Below are positions 54,212 to 63,792 of a stretch of 64,000 nucleotides of DNA, piece after piece. The notes below the pieces were generated by a model. It ran no database searches and was not told the origin of the DNA. It saw nothing but the letters and a program-made list of their open reading frames with translations. Every line of letters starts with the position of its first letter. Positions within the stretch are counted from its first letter, which is position 1. A program made the position numbers and the translations under genes. The DNA is from an uncultured Lachnospiraceae bacterium (GTDB lineage: Bacteria; Bacillota; Clostridia; Lachnospirales; Lachnospiraceae), in the NCBI GenBank assembly GCA_949840915.1, contig CATKXY010000009.1:47701-111700 (forward strand). Direction: 5' to 3'.

Positions 54212-54577
54212 TTAGTTCTGGCAGCTGCAGCCTTCGTTGTAATAATTAAAATCCGCTCTGGGGGGAGGGGGCATCATGCCTCCGGGGGCATCGCAGCATG
54301 CCTCTCTTGCATCTCTGACAGCCTCTCTCGCATCCCTGACAGCCTCTCTCGCGTCTCTGGTGGCCTCTTTTGCCTCCCAGACAGCCTTGGCAGCCCTGCG
54401 CTCTTCGCACTCGCAGTCACGGTCCCGTCTGCAGCCGCAGTCTCCGCAGTTGGAGCCCGAATTACAGCAGTCGTTTCTGCAGCTGTTACCACAGCCGTTT
54501 CCGCAGAGACTTCCACAGTTGTTGCCGCAGCCGTTACCACAGCCGAACAACAGCAGCAATATAATCCAGCAATTCAT
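54212..54577 (-). CDS. Cys-rich small protein with heptad-repeat middle, function unknown
   Basis: A 121-residue protein in three parts. A short hydrophobic start (MNCWIILLLLF) leads into a Cys/Gly/Asn-rich stretch with about twenty cysteines (CGNGCGNNCGSLCGNGC). Residues ~58-95 are charged and repeat every seven residues (RDAREAV), so a coiled coil is expected; they are encoded by four 21-bp units (54301-54384). The end is GGMMPPPPRADFNYYNEGCSCQN. Clostridia encode many short ORFs that begin with a MN-WIILLLL-like segment, function unknown. The ribosome binding site is weak. Real gene status is supported by the in-frame repeats and the terminator on its side. Confidence 0.6.
   Translation of the reverse strand: MNCWIILLLLFGCGNGCGNNCGSLCGNGCGNSCRNDCCNSGSNCGDCGCRRDRDCECEERRAAKAVWEAKEATRDAREAVRDAREAVRDAREACCDAPGGMMPPPPRADFNYYNEGCSCQN
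54301..54384 (-). repeat. Four 21-bp tandem repeats coding a heptad
   Basis: Units GCCTCTCTTGCATCTCTGAC (plus A) onward at 54301, 54322, 54343 and 54364 differ at a few positions. Each codes seven residues of the R-D-A-R-E-A-V type. Confidence 0.85.
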
Positions 54578-54602
54578 GTTCAGATACCTGTTAATCGATG
54601 AT

Positions 54603-55187
54603 TTACTGTATTGTATTCCGCTTTTCCCGATTGTTGCCAGTCCTTTTTTGATCAGTTTGCTTTACAAGCTCCTGCCGGATACACCGAAAGGTCTTCTCCT
54701 CTCCCTCCTCGGCCAGCATCTTTAACATTCTCTCAAGCGTCTCTGCCGTCTCACGATGCAGCATGAGATTATTTTTTCCCCTGAGATAATACTCATAAGG
54801 AGACGCATCGGTATAATCCTTCCCCTTATAGATCTTACAGGCCGCAATACGGTCCATGATCATCTCCGCGATATAACGTCCCGGCATCGGAACAGGCCTG
54901 GTCTCCCCCGGCTTTTTGCCGCTGTAATCTACCCAGTATTCAAAATGATGCCTGTTGCGGCCCTTGTGATGCAGCCATGCGAGAGAATATCCCCTCGCTT
55001 CCCGCTCCGCGTCATTGGGGCTTCTGGTTCCCTGATAATACTTCATACCCACCCGGAACTCTGTGGGGCTGTATTTTGACAGATCATGCAGGATGCCCTG
55101 TCTGTAAAGTCCTACCCGAAAGCAGCCTTTGGCCACCAGAACCTTGTGATATGAAATTGTCTTGAAATGCTTCCAGGCACTGCCCAT
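54603..55187 (-). CDS. DUF5662 family protein
   Basis: A 194-residue soluble protein. The motif ILHDLSKYSPTEFRVG in the first third and HHKGRNRHHFEYWVDY further on carry His/Asp/Asn residues in an HD-domain-like order and match DUF5662. This is suggestive of metal binding; no activity is known. The ATG overlaps the upstream GH13-like stop by one base (TGATG), so the two are translated together. Confidence 0.78.
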   Translation of the reverse strand: MGSAWKHFKTISYHKVLVAKGCFRVGLYRQGILHDLSKYSPTEFRVGMKYYQGTRSPNDAEREARGYSLAWLHHKGRNRHHFEYWVDYSGKKPGETRPVPMPGRYIAEMIMDRIAACKIYKGKDYTDASPYEYYLRGKNNLMLHRETAETLERMLKMLAEEGEEKTFRCIRQELVKQTDQKRTGNNREKRNTIQ

Positions 55188-57130
55188 CAGTTCCGTGCTC
55201 CCTTTGGCGTTTCAGGCGCACCGGACACCCGCGTTTTCCCTGAAGCTCTCTTCCTTTTGCCCTTTTTGCGTTCTGCCTCATCCGCCACACCGATATAGAC
55301 GGAGCAGCTCCGGCCCGGCACAGTGAGATTCTGTTCGCCGGCAAACAGGCCGCTCTCCTCCGTACACTTTGCAAGCTGCCATTTCATACCGGCCGGAAGT
55401 CTGGGCATGGCCAGCTCCCTCGGCTCCCAATACATATTCAGTGCCAGATAGATGAATGCATCCTCCTCGTCCCGGCGGAGTCTGGCATATTTGCCGCAGT
55501 AAAGAATACCGATATGCCTGTTAAACCCTTCTGTACGGGGACGCCATGCGCTCTGCCCGTGATAGGACAGGTCAGGATATCCGCAGGATATATAATCCAT
55601 GATCTTCATCTCCTGTCCGGGATGAAGAATCGGATGTTCTCTTCGCAGCTTCACCAGTTCCCGCCAGAAGTCATAGATATCCGCATTTTTTCTCAGATCA
55701 TTCCAGTCCAGCCAGGTCACCGCATTATCCTGGCAATAGGGATTATTATTGCCCTTCTGGGAATTGCCGAACTCATCTCCCATAAAGATCAGCGGCGTTG
55801 ACTGGGTAAACAGCAGCATCACCATGGCATTTTTGATCTGCTTATGGCGCAGCGCAATCACCTTTTTGCGCCTGCAGGGTCCTTCCTCCCCACAATTCCA
55901 ACTGTAATTACAGTCGTTACCGTCCCGGTTGTCCTCCCCGTTTGCCTCGTTGTGCTTCCCGTCGTAAGAAACCATATCCATGAGCGTAAATCCATAGTAA
56001 TTGCTCATATAGTGGATGCGCCCCATTCTGTCCGGCATCCTGCGCATCTGATACAGCACAGAATCCAGCATTCCCTCATCACCCTTCAGATACCTTCTCA
56101 TGGCATAGAGATACTCGTCTGTGTAAGACGCAAGATTTGCCGTCTCGGGAGGCTCCTGCTCCCCGTATATCTGCGCCGTATCGAAGTAATAATACCAGAG
56201 CTTTGTATCCGAGAGCAGCTCGTCCGACGCGATCAGATTCACCGGAAGATTCTCTCCCATAAGATGAAAACCGTCCACATGATACTCCAATACCCAGAAT
56301 TTCAGAATTTCCGTGATCTCCATAGGCTTTACCGACTTGGGAAAATAGAACTGCAGAACAATTTCCATTCCCCTTCCGTGAAAAGCCCGGATCATTTCCT
56401 TAAACTCCGTACAAGGGTCTTCTCTCGCTGCGTAAGCAGCCTTTGGCGCATAGTAATAGCCTTGCTTATATCCCCAATAATTGCATTTTTTCGGCAGAAG
56501 CATGTCCATGTCCGCCTCAGATGTCATATACGCTCCCCGTCCATGAAGAGCCTCCCTGCGCTCCAGCTCCGTGGGCAGCTCGGCGAACTCATAGACCGGC
56601 TGAAGCTCCACGGTGGTGATGCCGGTCTCCTGCAGGTAATCCAGCTTCTCCGTCATTCCCAGAAAGGTTCCCCTGTGCTCCACACCGGAGGATGCATGTC
56701 TCGTAAATCCCCGCACATGAGCGCAGTAACAAACGCTCTCACTGTAAGGAAGCCGGGGACACTGATCATTCTCCCAGTCGAAAGCCTCTGTGGGGATCAC
56801 GGCCCGCCAGGTCTGCAGCCTGCGCTCCTTTCCGTAGGATACACGCCCCGCAAACATTCTTGCATATCTGTCCGGCACAACGGTATCACCTTCATAAAAC
56901 TGATAGGAGATGTCCTCCGCACAGATATCCGTCACACACATGCAATGTATGTTTCCAATGCGCCGGCTGGGTGAGAACGGCAGCTTACGCAGTTTCTTGC
57001 CGGTCTCTCTATCATAAATCAAAACCCCGCAGTCCTCCTTAGCGGACACAAATGCGAAACGGACTGCACCGTTTTCCGTGTGAGCTCCGAGAGGATATGG
57101 CTTTACGTTTGTATACTCAAATTTTGTCAT
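55187..57130 (-). CDS. GH13-family (GlgX/isoamylase-like) protein with all catalytic motifs lost
   Basis: A 647-residue protein with a CBM48-like N-terminal domain (YPLGAHTENGAVRFAFVSA) and a barrel clearly of the debranching-enzyme type (HNEANGEDNRDGNDCNYSWNCGEEGP, TPLIFMGDEFGNSQKGNNNPYCQDN). However, region I reads VLQFYFPK (normally D-x-x-x-N-H), region II VDGFHLMG (normally GFRFD), region III WYYYFD (normally E-P-W-D) and region IV SNYYGF (normally A-H-D-G-F). The nucleophile, acid/base and stabiliser are thus all replaced. About 30 residues between regions I and II also seem missing. It cannot be a normal glycosidase; a glucan-binding or regulatory role is the reasonable guess. Overlaps the DUF5662 gene. 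Confidence 0.85.
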   Translation of the reverse strand: MTKFEYTNVKPYPLGAHTENGAVRFAFVSAKEDCGVLIYDRETGKKLRKLPFSPSRRIGNIHCMCVTDICAEDISYQFYEGDTVVPDRYARMFAGRVSYGKERRLQTWRAVIPTEAFDWENDQCPRLPYSESVCYCAHVRGFTRHASSGVEHRGTFLGMTEKLDYLQETGITTVELQPVYEFAELPTELERREALHGRGAYMTSEADMDMLLPKKCNYWGYKQGYYYAPKAAYAAREDPCTEFKEMIRAFHGRGMEIVLQFYFPKSVKPMEITEILKFWVLEYHVDGFHLMGENLPVNLIASDELLSDTKLWYYYFDTAQIYGEQEPPETANLASYTDEYLYAMRRYLKGDEGMLDSVLYQMRRMPDRMGRIHYMSNYYGFTLMDMVSYDGKHNEANGEDNRDGNDCNYSWNCGEEGPCRRKKVIALRHKQIKNAMVMLLFTQSTPLIFMGDEFGNSQKGNNNPYCQDNAVTWLDWNDLRKNADIYDFWRELVKLRREHPILHPGQEMKIMDYISCGYPDLSYHGQSAWRPRTEGFNRHIGILYCGKYARLRRDEEDAFIYLALNMYWEPRELAMPRLPAGMKWQLAKCTEESGLFAGEQNLTVPGRSCSVYIGVADEAERKKGKRKRASGKTRVSGAPETPKGARN

Positions 57131-57161
57131 TATAGTCTCCTAGATGTCAACAGATAAAATT

Positions 57162-57190
57162 ATTATATAGTATTGCGCAAAAAATCACAA
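57162..57190 (-). promoter_or_regulatory. Sigma-A promoter of the GH13-like gene
   Basis: Minus strand TTGTGA, 17 bases, TATAAT, ~32 bases upstream of the start. Confidence 0.65.
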
Positions 57191-57200
57191 GCGATTATAA

Positions 57201-57229
57201 TTGAATTATCGAAATCACAGTATCATAAT
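57201..57229 (+). promoter_or_regulatory. Candidate promoter of the DUF1292 gene
   Basis: TTGAAT, 17 bases, CATAAT, ~32 bases before the start. It lies back to back with the divergent promoter at 57162-57190. Confidence 0.55.
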
Positions 57230-57260
57230 TCATAAAATACGCAAACCGAAAGGAGATGCC

Positions 57261-57578
57261 ATGGCAGACAAAAAGGATTACGAAAATGAGGAAATGACTG
57301 TAGAATTGGAGCTTGACGACGGTTCCCTGGTAAATTGTGCCGTAATCACTATCATCACCGTTGAGGGAAAGGATTATATTGTACTTCTTCCCCTGAATGA
57401 GAACGGAGACAATGAGGACGGCGAAGTATGGTTTTACGGCTACAGCGAAAACCCCGACGATCCCAACGAGGAGCCCAAGCTCGACTTTATCGAGAATGAT
57501 GAAGAATACGAGAAAGTGGTGGACGCTTTCGACGAATATCTGGACAATTGTGAATTTGACGAATTATTGGATGAATGA
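57261..57578 (+). CDS. DUF1292 family protein
   Basis: 105 residues from ATG 57261 (MADKKDYENEEMTVELELDDG) after AAAGGAGA; the track's upstream start lies in the promoter. It is very acidic. The pattern VELELDDGSLVNCAVITIITVEGKDYIVLLPL followed by an acidic tail is that of DUF1292, common in Firmicutes and of unknown function. The last 15 bases overlap the convergent helicase gene. Confidence 0.85.
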   Translation: MADKKDYENEEMTVELELDDGSLVNCAVITIITVEGKDYIVLLPLNENGDNEDGEVWFYGYSENPDDPNEEPKLDFIENDEEYEKVVDAFDEYLDNCEFDELLDE

Positions 57579-59495
57579 TAACTGTTTTTTGAGCGGATTT
57601 AAGAACCGGGACATCACCCTGGGGCGTTCTGTCGTACCTGTGGTACACAGAAGCTCCAGGTGTTTTTTTGCCCGGGTCATACCCACATAAAAGACTCTCC
57701 TCTCCTCCTCCACACTCTCCCTGTCGGGCAGACTGCCGCGGGGATAAATCTTTTCGTTGCAGTCGGGAATATAGACCCTGTCAAATTCCAGTCCCTTAGA
57801 GGCATGCACCGTCATGAGCCGGATGGCAGGGCTCTCCTTTTGTCCCTGCAAAAAAGTCCCTTCCCGGACCGTTTCCTGCGCTGCCTCCCACTGTGCCGCA
57901 CAGTCATAATCTCCCGCATCCTCCCGCAGAGTCTCCAGCAGATCCAGCCATTCCTCCAACTGCTCCCCCGCCTCCCTGCGGCTCTTCAGATACTCCTCAT
58001 AGCCCATGCTCCGGCAGATATAGAGAATCGCCAGTCCGGGCCGCATACCGCCTACTCTCTCAAGCTGCCGTTCCAGCCTGCAGATCCCTTCCGCAATCTG
58101 CCCGTCCCCCCGGCGTCCGCGCCTGTGGTACCAGTCCCTCATCCTGCCCAGATCAAGGGAGGTAAAATCTCCCAGGCTCTCCCTGCAGATATACCGTACC
58201 GGACGGTTCATGATCCGCAGGAAATCTTTTCTGTCACGGCCTCCCGCCGCCAGTCTCAGATATGCCATAATATCCTTCGCAATAAAGTGCTCATACAAAT
58301 TCCCTGACTGCTCCTTCATCTGATAGGGGATGCCCTCCCGGGAGAGCAGGGCGGCCAGGCCCTGCATACTTGCGTTGGTTCGGAAAAGCACTCCGCAGCT
58401 CTCCCCCGGACGGCTCTGCAGAAACTCTCCCAATTTCTCCTTCAGATAATTCAGCTCTCCCGTCCTGTCCCCAAAGCTGCGCAGGCACACACTGTCCTCC
58501 CTCGCAGGATCCCCTCTCCGGCAGTTCTCCGACGCCGCATAGCATTCTTTGAGGAACCGGTCCTTATTTTCACGGATCACCCGCTCCGCTGCCGTCACGA
58601 TCTCTCCCGTGCTTCTGTAATTGGCATTGAGAATGATTCTTCTGGCATTCAGCTCCTGTGCAAACTGTCTCAGACAGGCCGGCGAGGAGCCCCGGAAGCC
58701 ATAAATCGCCTGATCGTCGTCCCCCACCGCAAACAGATTTTGGCGGACGCCTCCCAGCAGTCTGACCACCTCATACTGCAGAGGATTGATATCCTGAAAC
58801 TCGTCAATCAAAATGAACCGGAATCTCTTCTGCCAGTACTCGCGCTGTATATCATCCTCCAGCAGAAAGCTCCTGCACTCATATGCCATATCGTCAAAGT
58901 CGATGCCGCCCTGCTTTCTGCACTGACATTGAAAGCGGTCAAAGACTTCCCTGAAACTACTGCGCCAGCTTGCCGCGAGACGCTTTGCCGCTGCTTCCTC
59001 ATCCCGGGTATTCTTATAAAACCCGATGGCGCACAAAAAAGACGCCGCCAGATCCTTGAGCGCGTCACGGTCGTAATACTCCTGCCGGGCTGCAGTCAGC
59101 TCCCTGAGAATGGTCAGCAGAAGGTTCTTCTCATGTGCCTGGGTGAGTAAAATTGTCCTGGATGAAAAATAATGAGACTGTAACAGAATATGATAGAAAA
59201 CAGAATGAAACGTGCCAAAATTCACCGGTTCGCTCCGGGCCGCCTCCCGCAGAAAACGCTGCTGCATGGACAACGCGGCGTCCTTGGTAAATGTGACGAC
59301 TAAAATATCTTCCGCAGGAATATGTTTTTCCCGAATCAGATACAGAATCCGTTTGACAATGACGGTGGTCTTGCCGGAGCCGGGGCCCGCCAGCACAAGC
59401 GCAGGCCCCTCCCCGTGGGTCGCAGCCTGAAGCTGCGGCCCGTTCAGCCCCGCCAGAAAACCTGTCTGCGGGACAATCATCTTGTTAGTCTGCAT
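57564..59495 (-). CDS. UvrD/PcrA-like superfamily 1 DNA helicase
   Basis: A 643-residue helicase. Motifs: Walker [25 protein letters not shown], Walker [58 protein letters not shown] and [15 protein letters not shown]. It is shorter than PcrA (~730) and lacks the long C-terminal extension, so I leave the symbol blank. It moves 3' to 5' along ssDNA and is likely a repair helicase. The start overlaps the gltX end by 11 bases. Confidence 0.9.
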   Translation of the reverse strand: MQTNKMIVPQTGFLAGLNGPQLQAATHGEGPALVLAGPGSGKTTVIVKRILYLIREKHIPAEDILVVTFTKDAALSMQQRFLREAARSEPVNFGTFHSVFYHILLQSHYFSSRTILLTQAHEKNLLLTILRELTAARQEYYDRDALKDLAASFLCAIGFYKNTRDEEAAAKRLAASWRSSFREVFDRFQCQCRKQGGIDFDDMAYECRSFLLEDDIQREYWQKRFRFILIDEFQDINPLQYEVVRLLGGVRQNLFAVGDDDQAIYGFRGSSPACLRQFAQELNARRIILNANYRSTGEIVTAAERVIRENKDRFLKECYAASENCRRGDPAREDSVCLRSFGDRTGELNYLKEKLGEFLQSRPGESCGVLFRTNASMQGLAALLSREGIPYQMKEQSGNLYEHFIAKDIMAYLRLAAGGRDRKDFLRIMNRPVRYICRESLGDFTSLDLGRMRDWYHRRGRRGDGQIAEGICRLERQLERVGGMRPGLAILYICRSMGYEEYLKSRREAGEQLEEWLDLLETLREDAGDYDCAAQWEAAQETVREGTFLQGQKESPAIRLMTVHASKGLEFDRVYIPDCNEKIYPRGSLPDRESVEEERRVFYVGMTRAKKHLELLCTTGTTERPRVMSRFLNPLKKQLSFIQ

Positions 59496-60945
59496 GCTCT
59501 AAGAGCTCAATTCCTTTCCTGATGCGAACAAGACTCTCCTCCTTACCCAGCACCTCCATGATCTCGGTGGCGCCCGCAGGAGTCATCTGCTTTCCGGAGA
59601 CCGCAGTGCGGATCGGCCACATTACATAGCCGTTCTTTACTCCCTTCTCCTCCACATATTTTGCAAGAGTCTCATACAGCCCGTCATTACTGTAATCCTC
59701 CTGCTTCCCGAGAATCGGCAAAATATCTTTCAGAACCTCCAGAGAAGTCTCTGAATTGGTCTTCATTTTCTTGTGGGTATACATAGCCGCATCATATTCC
59801 GGCAGCTCCTCAAAAAAGTCCACATGATCAGCAATATCGGGAAATACCTCGATACGGGTCTTGACCATGGCGGCAATCTTTTTTAAGTCGAAGTCCTTTT
59901 TCAAAACCTCTCTCAGATAAGGCTCCGCCATCTCAAAAAACAAATCGAAATCCATGGCCTTGATATACTCGCCGTTCATCCAGCGCAGCTTCACGATATC
60001 GAATACAGCAGGCGACTTGCTGATGCGATGATAGTCGAACTCTTGAATCAGCTCCTCGAGTGTAAAAATCTCCCGATTGTCCTCGGGACTCCAGCCCAGA
60101 AGCGCAATATAGTTTACGATGGCCTCCGTCACAAAACCCTGCTCCAGCAGATCCTCAAAGGAGGAATGCCCGCTTCGCTTGGACAACTTCTTATGATTCT
60201 CGTCGGTGATCAGGGGCAGATGAATATAAACGGGACTCTGCCAGCCGAAGGCGTCATAAAGCCTCTGATACTTGGGCGAGGACGAGAGATATTCATTTCC
60301 CCGCACCACATGGGTGATATTCATGGTATGGTCGTCCACTACATTGGCAAAATTGTAAGTGGGATAGCCGTCGGACTTGATCAGAATCATATCGTCCAGC
60401 TCCGCGTTCTCCACAGTGATATCCCCGTAAAGCTCATCATGAAAGGTAGTCCGCCCCTCATTGGGAATATTCTGACGGATGACAAAGGGCTTTCCCGCGG
60501 CCAGATTCGCCTCCACCTCTTCCCTGGTCAGGGACAGACAATGTTTGTCATAGATGCTGATCTCCTTGCCCTCCACCACCTCTGTCTTCAGTCCTGCAAG
60601 TCTCTCCTTATCACAGAAACAATAATAAGCTTCGCCTTTCTCAACCAGCTCCTTTGCATATTGCATGTAAATCCCTGTCTTCATGCGCTCGCTCTGCACA
60701 TAGGGACCTACCCCGCCGTCTTTATCGGGTCCCTCGTCATGGATGAGTCCCGTCTTCTCCAGCGTGCTGTAAATAATCTCCGTGGCGCCCTCCACGAATC
60801 GCTCCTGATCCGTGTCCTCGATGCGCAGCATAAAATCTCCGCCGTCATGCTTTGCTATCAGAAATTCATACAGCGCCGAGCGCAGATTACCCACATGCAT
60901 ACGTCCCGTGGGACTCGGCGCGTAACGCGTCCTGATCTTTGTCAT
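59485..60945 (-). CDS. gltX: Glutamyl-tRNA synthetase
   Basis: 486 residues from ATG 60945 ([20 protein letters not shown]) with GGAGG upstream. The class I HIGH site is HVGN and the KMSKS site [16 protein letters not shown] is the Cys-x-Cys part of a zinc-type insertion. It charges tRNA-Glu (and possibly tRNA-Gln where GatCAB is used; not decidable here). The upstream neighbour is the hydrogenase, 42 bases away. Confidence 0.96.
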   Translation of the reverse strand: MTKIRTRYAPSPTGRMHVGNLRSALYEFLIAKHDGGDFMLRIEDTDQERFVEGATEIIYSTLEKTGLIHDEGPDKDGGVGPYVQSERMKTGIYMQYAKELVEKGEAYYCFCDKERLAGLKTEVVEGKEISIYDKHCLSLTREEVEANLAAGKPFVIRQNIPNEGRTTFHDELYGDITVENAELDDMILIKSDGYPTYNFANVVDDHTMNITHVVRGNEYLSSSPKYQRLYDAFGWQSPVYIHLPLITDENHKKLSKRSGHSSFEDLLEQGFVTEAIVNYIALLGWSPEDNREIFTLEELIQEFDYHRISKSPAVFDIVKLRWMNGEYIKAMDFDLFFEMAEPYLREVLKKDFDLKKIAAMVKTRIEVFPDIADHVDFFEELPEYDAAMYTHKKMKTNSETSLEVLKDILPILGKQEDYSNDGLYETLAKYVEEKGVKNGYVMWPIRTAVSGKQMTPAGATEIMEVLGKEESLVRIRKGIELLEHAD

Positions 60946-60987
60946 AAATACCTCCTCCGAAGCCACAATGCTTCCTGTCCTTTTTCT

Positions 60988-62511
60988 CTATAATACCCGG
61001 GGACCGCAGTCCCCGTCCTTTTCCTCCGGCACGCTGCGCTCCGCAGACTCTTTAAACTTTGCCACTTCCTTCGCCGCCTGGGCGATGGCGATATTGGTGC
61101 CTGCGCCGGCCACGCAGCCCCCCGGACATGCCATGCCCTCGATCAGACAGCCGTTCATCCTGCCGGCCTTGGCCAGAAGCAGCACCTTTTTACACTCTGC
61201 AAGGCTCTCCGCGTGTTCGATATGCACCTCGGTTCCCGGATAATAGGTATTGATGCAGGCCTCTATTGCGGAAGCCACACCACCGGCCACGCCGTAACCG
61301 CGTCCTGCTCCGGTCGCGTCCGTCATGGCATCCATTGCCCGAATCTCCTCCAGCAGAATCCCCTTCGCCTCAAACATACCCGTCAGCTCTTCAAATGTGA
61401 TGACAAAATCCACATCCGAGCGCACGGTTCTGCGGCTTGCCTCCAGCTTCTTGGAGGCGCAGGGCCCGATGAACACCACCGAAGCGTCAGGATGTTCCTC
61501 CTTGATGATCCTGGCCGTAGCCACCATGGGAGTCAGCTCATTGCTGATCTTGTCGATGGTCTCAGGAAACAGATTCTTCGCCATCACGGCCCAGGAAGGA
61601 CAACAGGAAGTCAGCGCAAAGGCCTGATTGCCGCTGGCCACCTCCTTCACATAATGCTCCGCCTCTGCCATACATCCCAAGTCCGCTCCTATGGCAGTCT
61701 CATACACATCCGCAAAGCCCAGCTCCTTCAGGGCGGTCTTAAACATGTCAGGCGTCACCTTAGGGCCGAACTGCCCCGCAAAAGCGGGCGCCACCTGTGC
61801 AATAATCTTTCTTCCCGACTGCATGGCACGGATCAATTGAAATATTTGTGATTTATCCGCGATGGCCCCAAAGGGACAACTCACCATACACATACCGCAG
61901 GATACACATAACTCGCTGTCGATCACGGCCCTGCCCGCCTGATCGGACTTGATGGCGCCGACTCCGCAGGCATGCTTACAGGGACGCTCCTTGTGACAGA
62001 TCGCGTCATAGGGACACACATCCTTACACTTGCCGCACTGAATGCATTTCTCCTGATCGATAACAGACTTTCCGTTCACCATGGAGATAGCTCCTCTGGG
62101 ACAGACCGCCTGACAGGGATGCGCCACACAGCCCATACAGGAATCCGTAATTTCATAACGATTCTCAGGGCAGGCATTACAGGCGGACGGAATCACCTGC
62201 ATCAGAGGAGGCTCATAATATTTCTCATCAATATTACTCTCCTCCAGCCCTTCCGTCAGGTGTCCGGGACGGGAACGGTTCTCCGGCCTCAGACTCATAC
62301 CCATAGCCAGACGAATGCGCTCCCGGATGATCGCCCGGTCTCTGTAGACGCTCTCGTGATACTGAGACTCCTCATAATCCACGATCTGATAGGGCAGGGC
62401 CTCCATATCATCCTTTAAGTTTGTGGAGTTATATGCCAGATTTGCCACTTCCTTAAATACTCTTCTCCGCCTCTGTCTGACAGGAGTGTCAATTCCTCTC
62501 ATATTGCTCAT
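60988..62511 (-). CDS. [FeFe] hydrogenase, group-B-type monomeric
   Basis: A 507-residue iron-sulfur protein. N-terminal Cys groups CNACPENRYEITDSCMGC, CIQCGKCKDVCPYDAIC and CVSCGMCMVSCPFGAI hold several [4Fe-4S] clusters. The H-cluster motifs are all present: L1 TSCCPSW, L2 GPCASKKLE and L3 EGMACPGGCVAGAG. The order and the N-terminal Cys-rich extension without an NADH-linked partner suit the group B (B1) type, whose physiological role is not established. It may take up or evolve H2. GAGG precedes ATG 62511. Confidence 0.92.
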   Translation of the reverse strand: MSNMRGIDTPVRQRRRRVFKEVANLAYNSTNLKDDMEALPYQIVDYEESQYHESVYRDRAIIRERIRLAMGMSLRPENRSRPGHLTEGLEESNIDEKYYEPPLMQVIPSACNACPENRYEITDSCMGCVAHPCQAVCPRGAISMVNGKSVIDQEKCIQCGKCKDVCPYDAICHKERPCKHACGVGAIKSDQAGRAVIDSELCVSCGMCMVSCPFGAIADKSQIFQLIRAMQSGRKIIAQVAPAFAGQFGPKVTPDMFKTALKELGFADVYETAIGADLGCMAEAEHYVKEVASGNQAFALTSCCPSWAVMAKNLFPETIDKISNELTPMVATARIIKEEHPDASVVFIGPCASKKLEASRRTVRSDVDFVITFEELTGMFEAKGILLEEIRAMDAMTDATGAGRGYGVAGGVASAIEACINTYYPGTEVHIEHAESLAECKKVLLLAKAGRMNGCLIEGMACPGGCVAGAGTNIAIAQAAKEVAKFKESAERSVPEEKDGDCGPRVL

Positions 62512-62552
62512 ATACCGTCCTCTTCCCTATAACACCTCAATGTTCGCCTTCA

Positions 62553-63242
62553 CTACTGAAAATCCATATGGTAATAATCATTCTCAATATATTCCTTCTC
62601 CAGCCATCTGCTGTCCGCGATTTCCCTGCCTCCGGCCATACCCAGAAGCCTCCTGAAATCATGCTTATACAATTCCTCATAAGACGGATTATAGCCGATC
62701 AGGACATTCTTATTTTTCCTCGCAATAAGGCGCATCAGATATCTGATTCCCTTTTTTGCATTCTCTGCGGCGCCCTTACCCTTAATATACACATTTATCT
62801 TATGGATCTCCCGATCTCTCGTGTAGATCCACAACGTATTCGTACCTTCCGGCTGGTACACCCAGAGGATATCCGTCATAGGTATCACACAGGCCATATG
62901 ATCCGCTCCCGAATAACAGATGGCGTCACATACGGCGATCAAACGTACAAACTGCGGCGCTCTCCCCGCCTCCCGCTCAAACCTCTCCGCAGAGAAACCG
63001 GGAATTGCAGACAGCCCTTCCTTAGCCTGCCCGTACCGATAACAGACAATCGCAAGATAAATTCCTGCAGCCGCAAGCGCCACCACCATCAAAACCATGC
63101 AGCCAAACAGCCTCAGAACCAAGTCTTCCGCGCTCTGACCGTTACTTGCAAAGATCAGAAGCAGCAGCAAGATCACCAGGACCACCATTATTATCACACC
63201 GTCGCTGACAATACCTTTTAACAGCTTTCGCAGACTTTTCAT
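62553..63242 (-). CDS. Putative membrane protein, function unknown
   Basis: About 229 residues from ATG 63242 (MKSLRKLLKGIVSDG), chosen for GGAGG 5 bases upstream. Two TM segments (VIIMVVLVILLLLLIFAS and LFGCMVLMVVALAAAGIYLAIVCY) are followed by a ~150-residue cytoplasmic domain rich in aromatic and charged residues, including IPMTDILWVYQPEGTNTLWIYTRDREIHK. I cannot name a family with confidence. It sits in a row with the next gene and likely shares its promoter at 63645-63673. Confidence 0.75.
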   Translation of the reverse strand: MKSLRKLLKGIVSDGVIIMVVLVILLLLLIFASNGQSAEDLVLRLFGCMVLMVVALAAAGIYLAIVCYRYGQAKEGLSAIPGFSAERFEREAGRAPQFVRLIAVCDAICYSGADHMACVIPMTDILWVYQPEGTNTLWIYTRDREIHKINVYIKGKGAAENAKKGIRYLMRLIARKNKNVLIGYNPSYEELYKHDFRRLLGMAGGREIADSRWLEKEYIENDYYHMDFQ

Positions 63243-63254
63243 CCACACCTCCTG

Positions 63255-63599
63255 TTAAGCCGATATAGCAGCCACCGCTAAAATATACAGAAACATTAAT
63301 AACAGCCCTCCCAGCACGATCAAAACACTCAATATCACCTTGAGAGCCGTCGACATCCTGGATTTGATAACTGCCCGCACCGCCCAGAATCCGCCAAAGC
63401 AGATCAGGGCTCCCGCAAGCCCAAAGAGCTGCCAGACCAGAACCGCTGCCACTGTCGAGCCGATAGCAGAGCCTGTACCGCCCTTTTTCTTGGCCGGCTG
63501 ACCGTCATCCGACGCCGCCACAGTACTATCCGCAAGCGGATCCGTGTAACTGCCGCTATTTACCGTGTCCTGCTGATTATTCTGTACTTCCTGTTCCAT
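63255..63599 (-). CDS. Small membrane protein with Asp/Gly-rich N-terminal tail, function unknown
   Basis: A 114-residue protein. The first ~45 residues are polar and end in a basic KKKGGTGSA; two hydrophobic segments follow (STVAAVLVWQLFGLAGALICFGGFWAV and VILSVLIVLGGLLLMFLYILAVAAIS). The polar-tail plus hairpin layout recalls DUF4190-type proteins but I see no clear match. GGGGGAAAAG precedes ATG 63599, and the next gene starts 12 bases after it. Confidence 0.7.
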   Translation of the reverse strand: MEQEVQNNQQDTVNSGSYTDPLADSTVAASDDGQPAKKKGGTGSAIGSTVAAVLVWQLFGLAGALICFGGFWAVRAVIKSRMSTALKVILSVLIVLGGLLLMFLYILAVAAISA

Positions 63600-63644
63600 T
63601 TACTTTTCCCCCTGTCCTAAGATTTTAAATATATAATAGAATAT

Positions 63645-63673
63645 ATTTTACACCAAAACCGCCTGCCGTTCAA
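63645..63673 (-). promoter_or_regulatory. Sigma-A promoter of the two membrane protein genes
   Basis: Minus strand TTGAAC, 17 bases, TAAAAT, ~45 bases upstream of the start at 63599. Confidence 0.65.
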
Positions 63674-63792
63674 CTGCAACTTGAATTGATGATAGAGTAA
63701 ACTTACTGTCAGTTGGAGAATCGCAGAGAGTTCCTGCCACAGATTTATCCAGACTTGTTTTTCTTAAGTTTACTTCTTTCCCGTGCCTGCTG

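Noticed and set aside
54301-54384. CRISPR-like repeats
   Set aside because: Units are directly tandem without spacers and code in-frame heptads.
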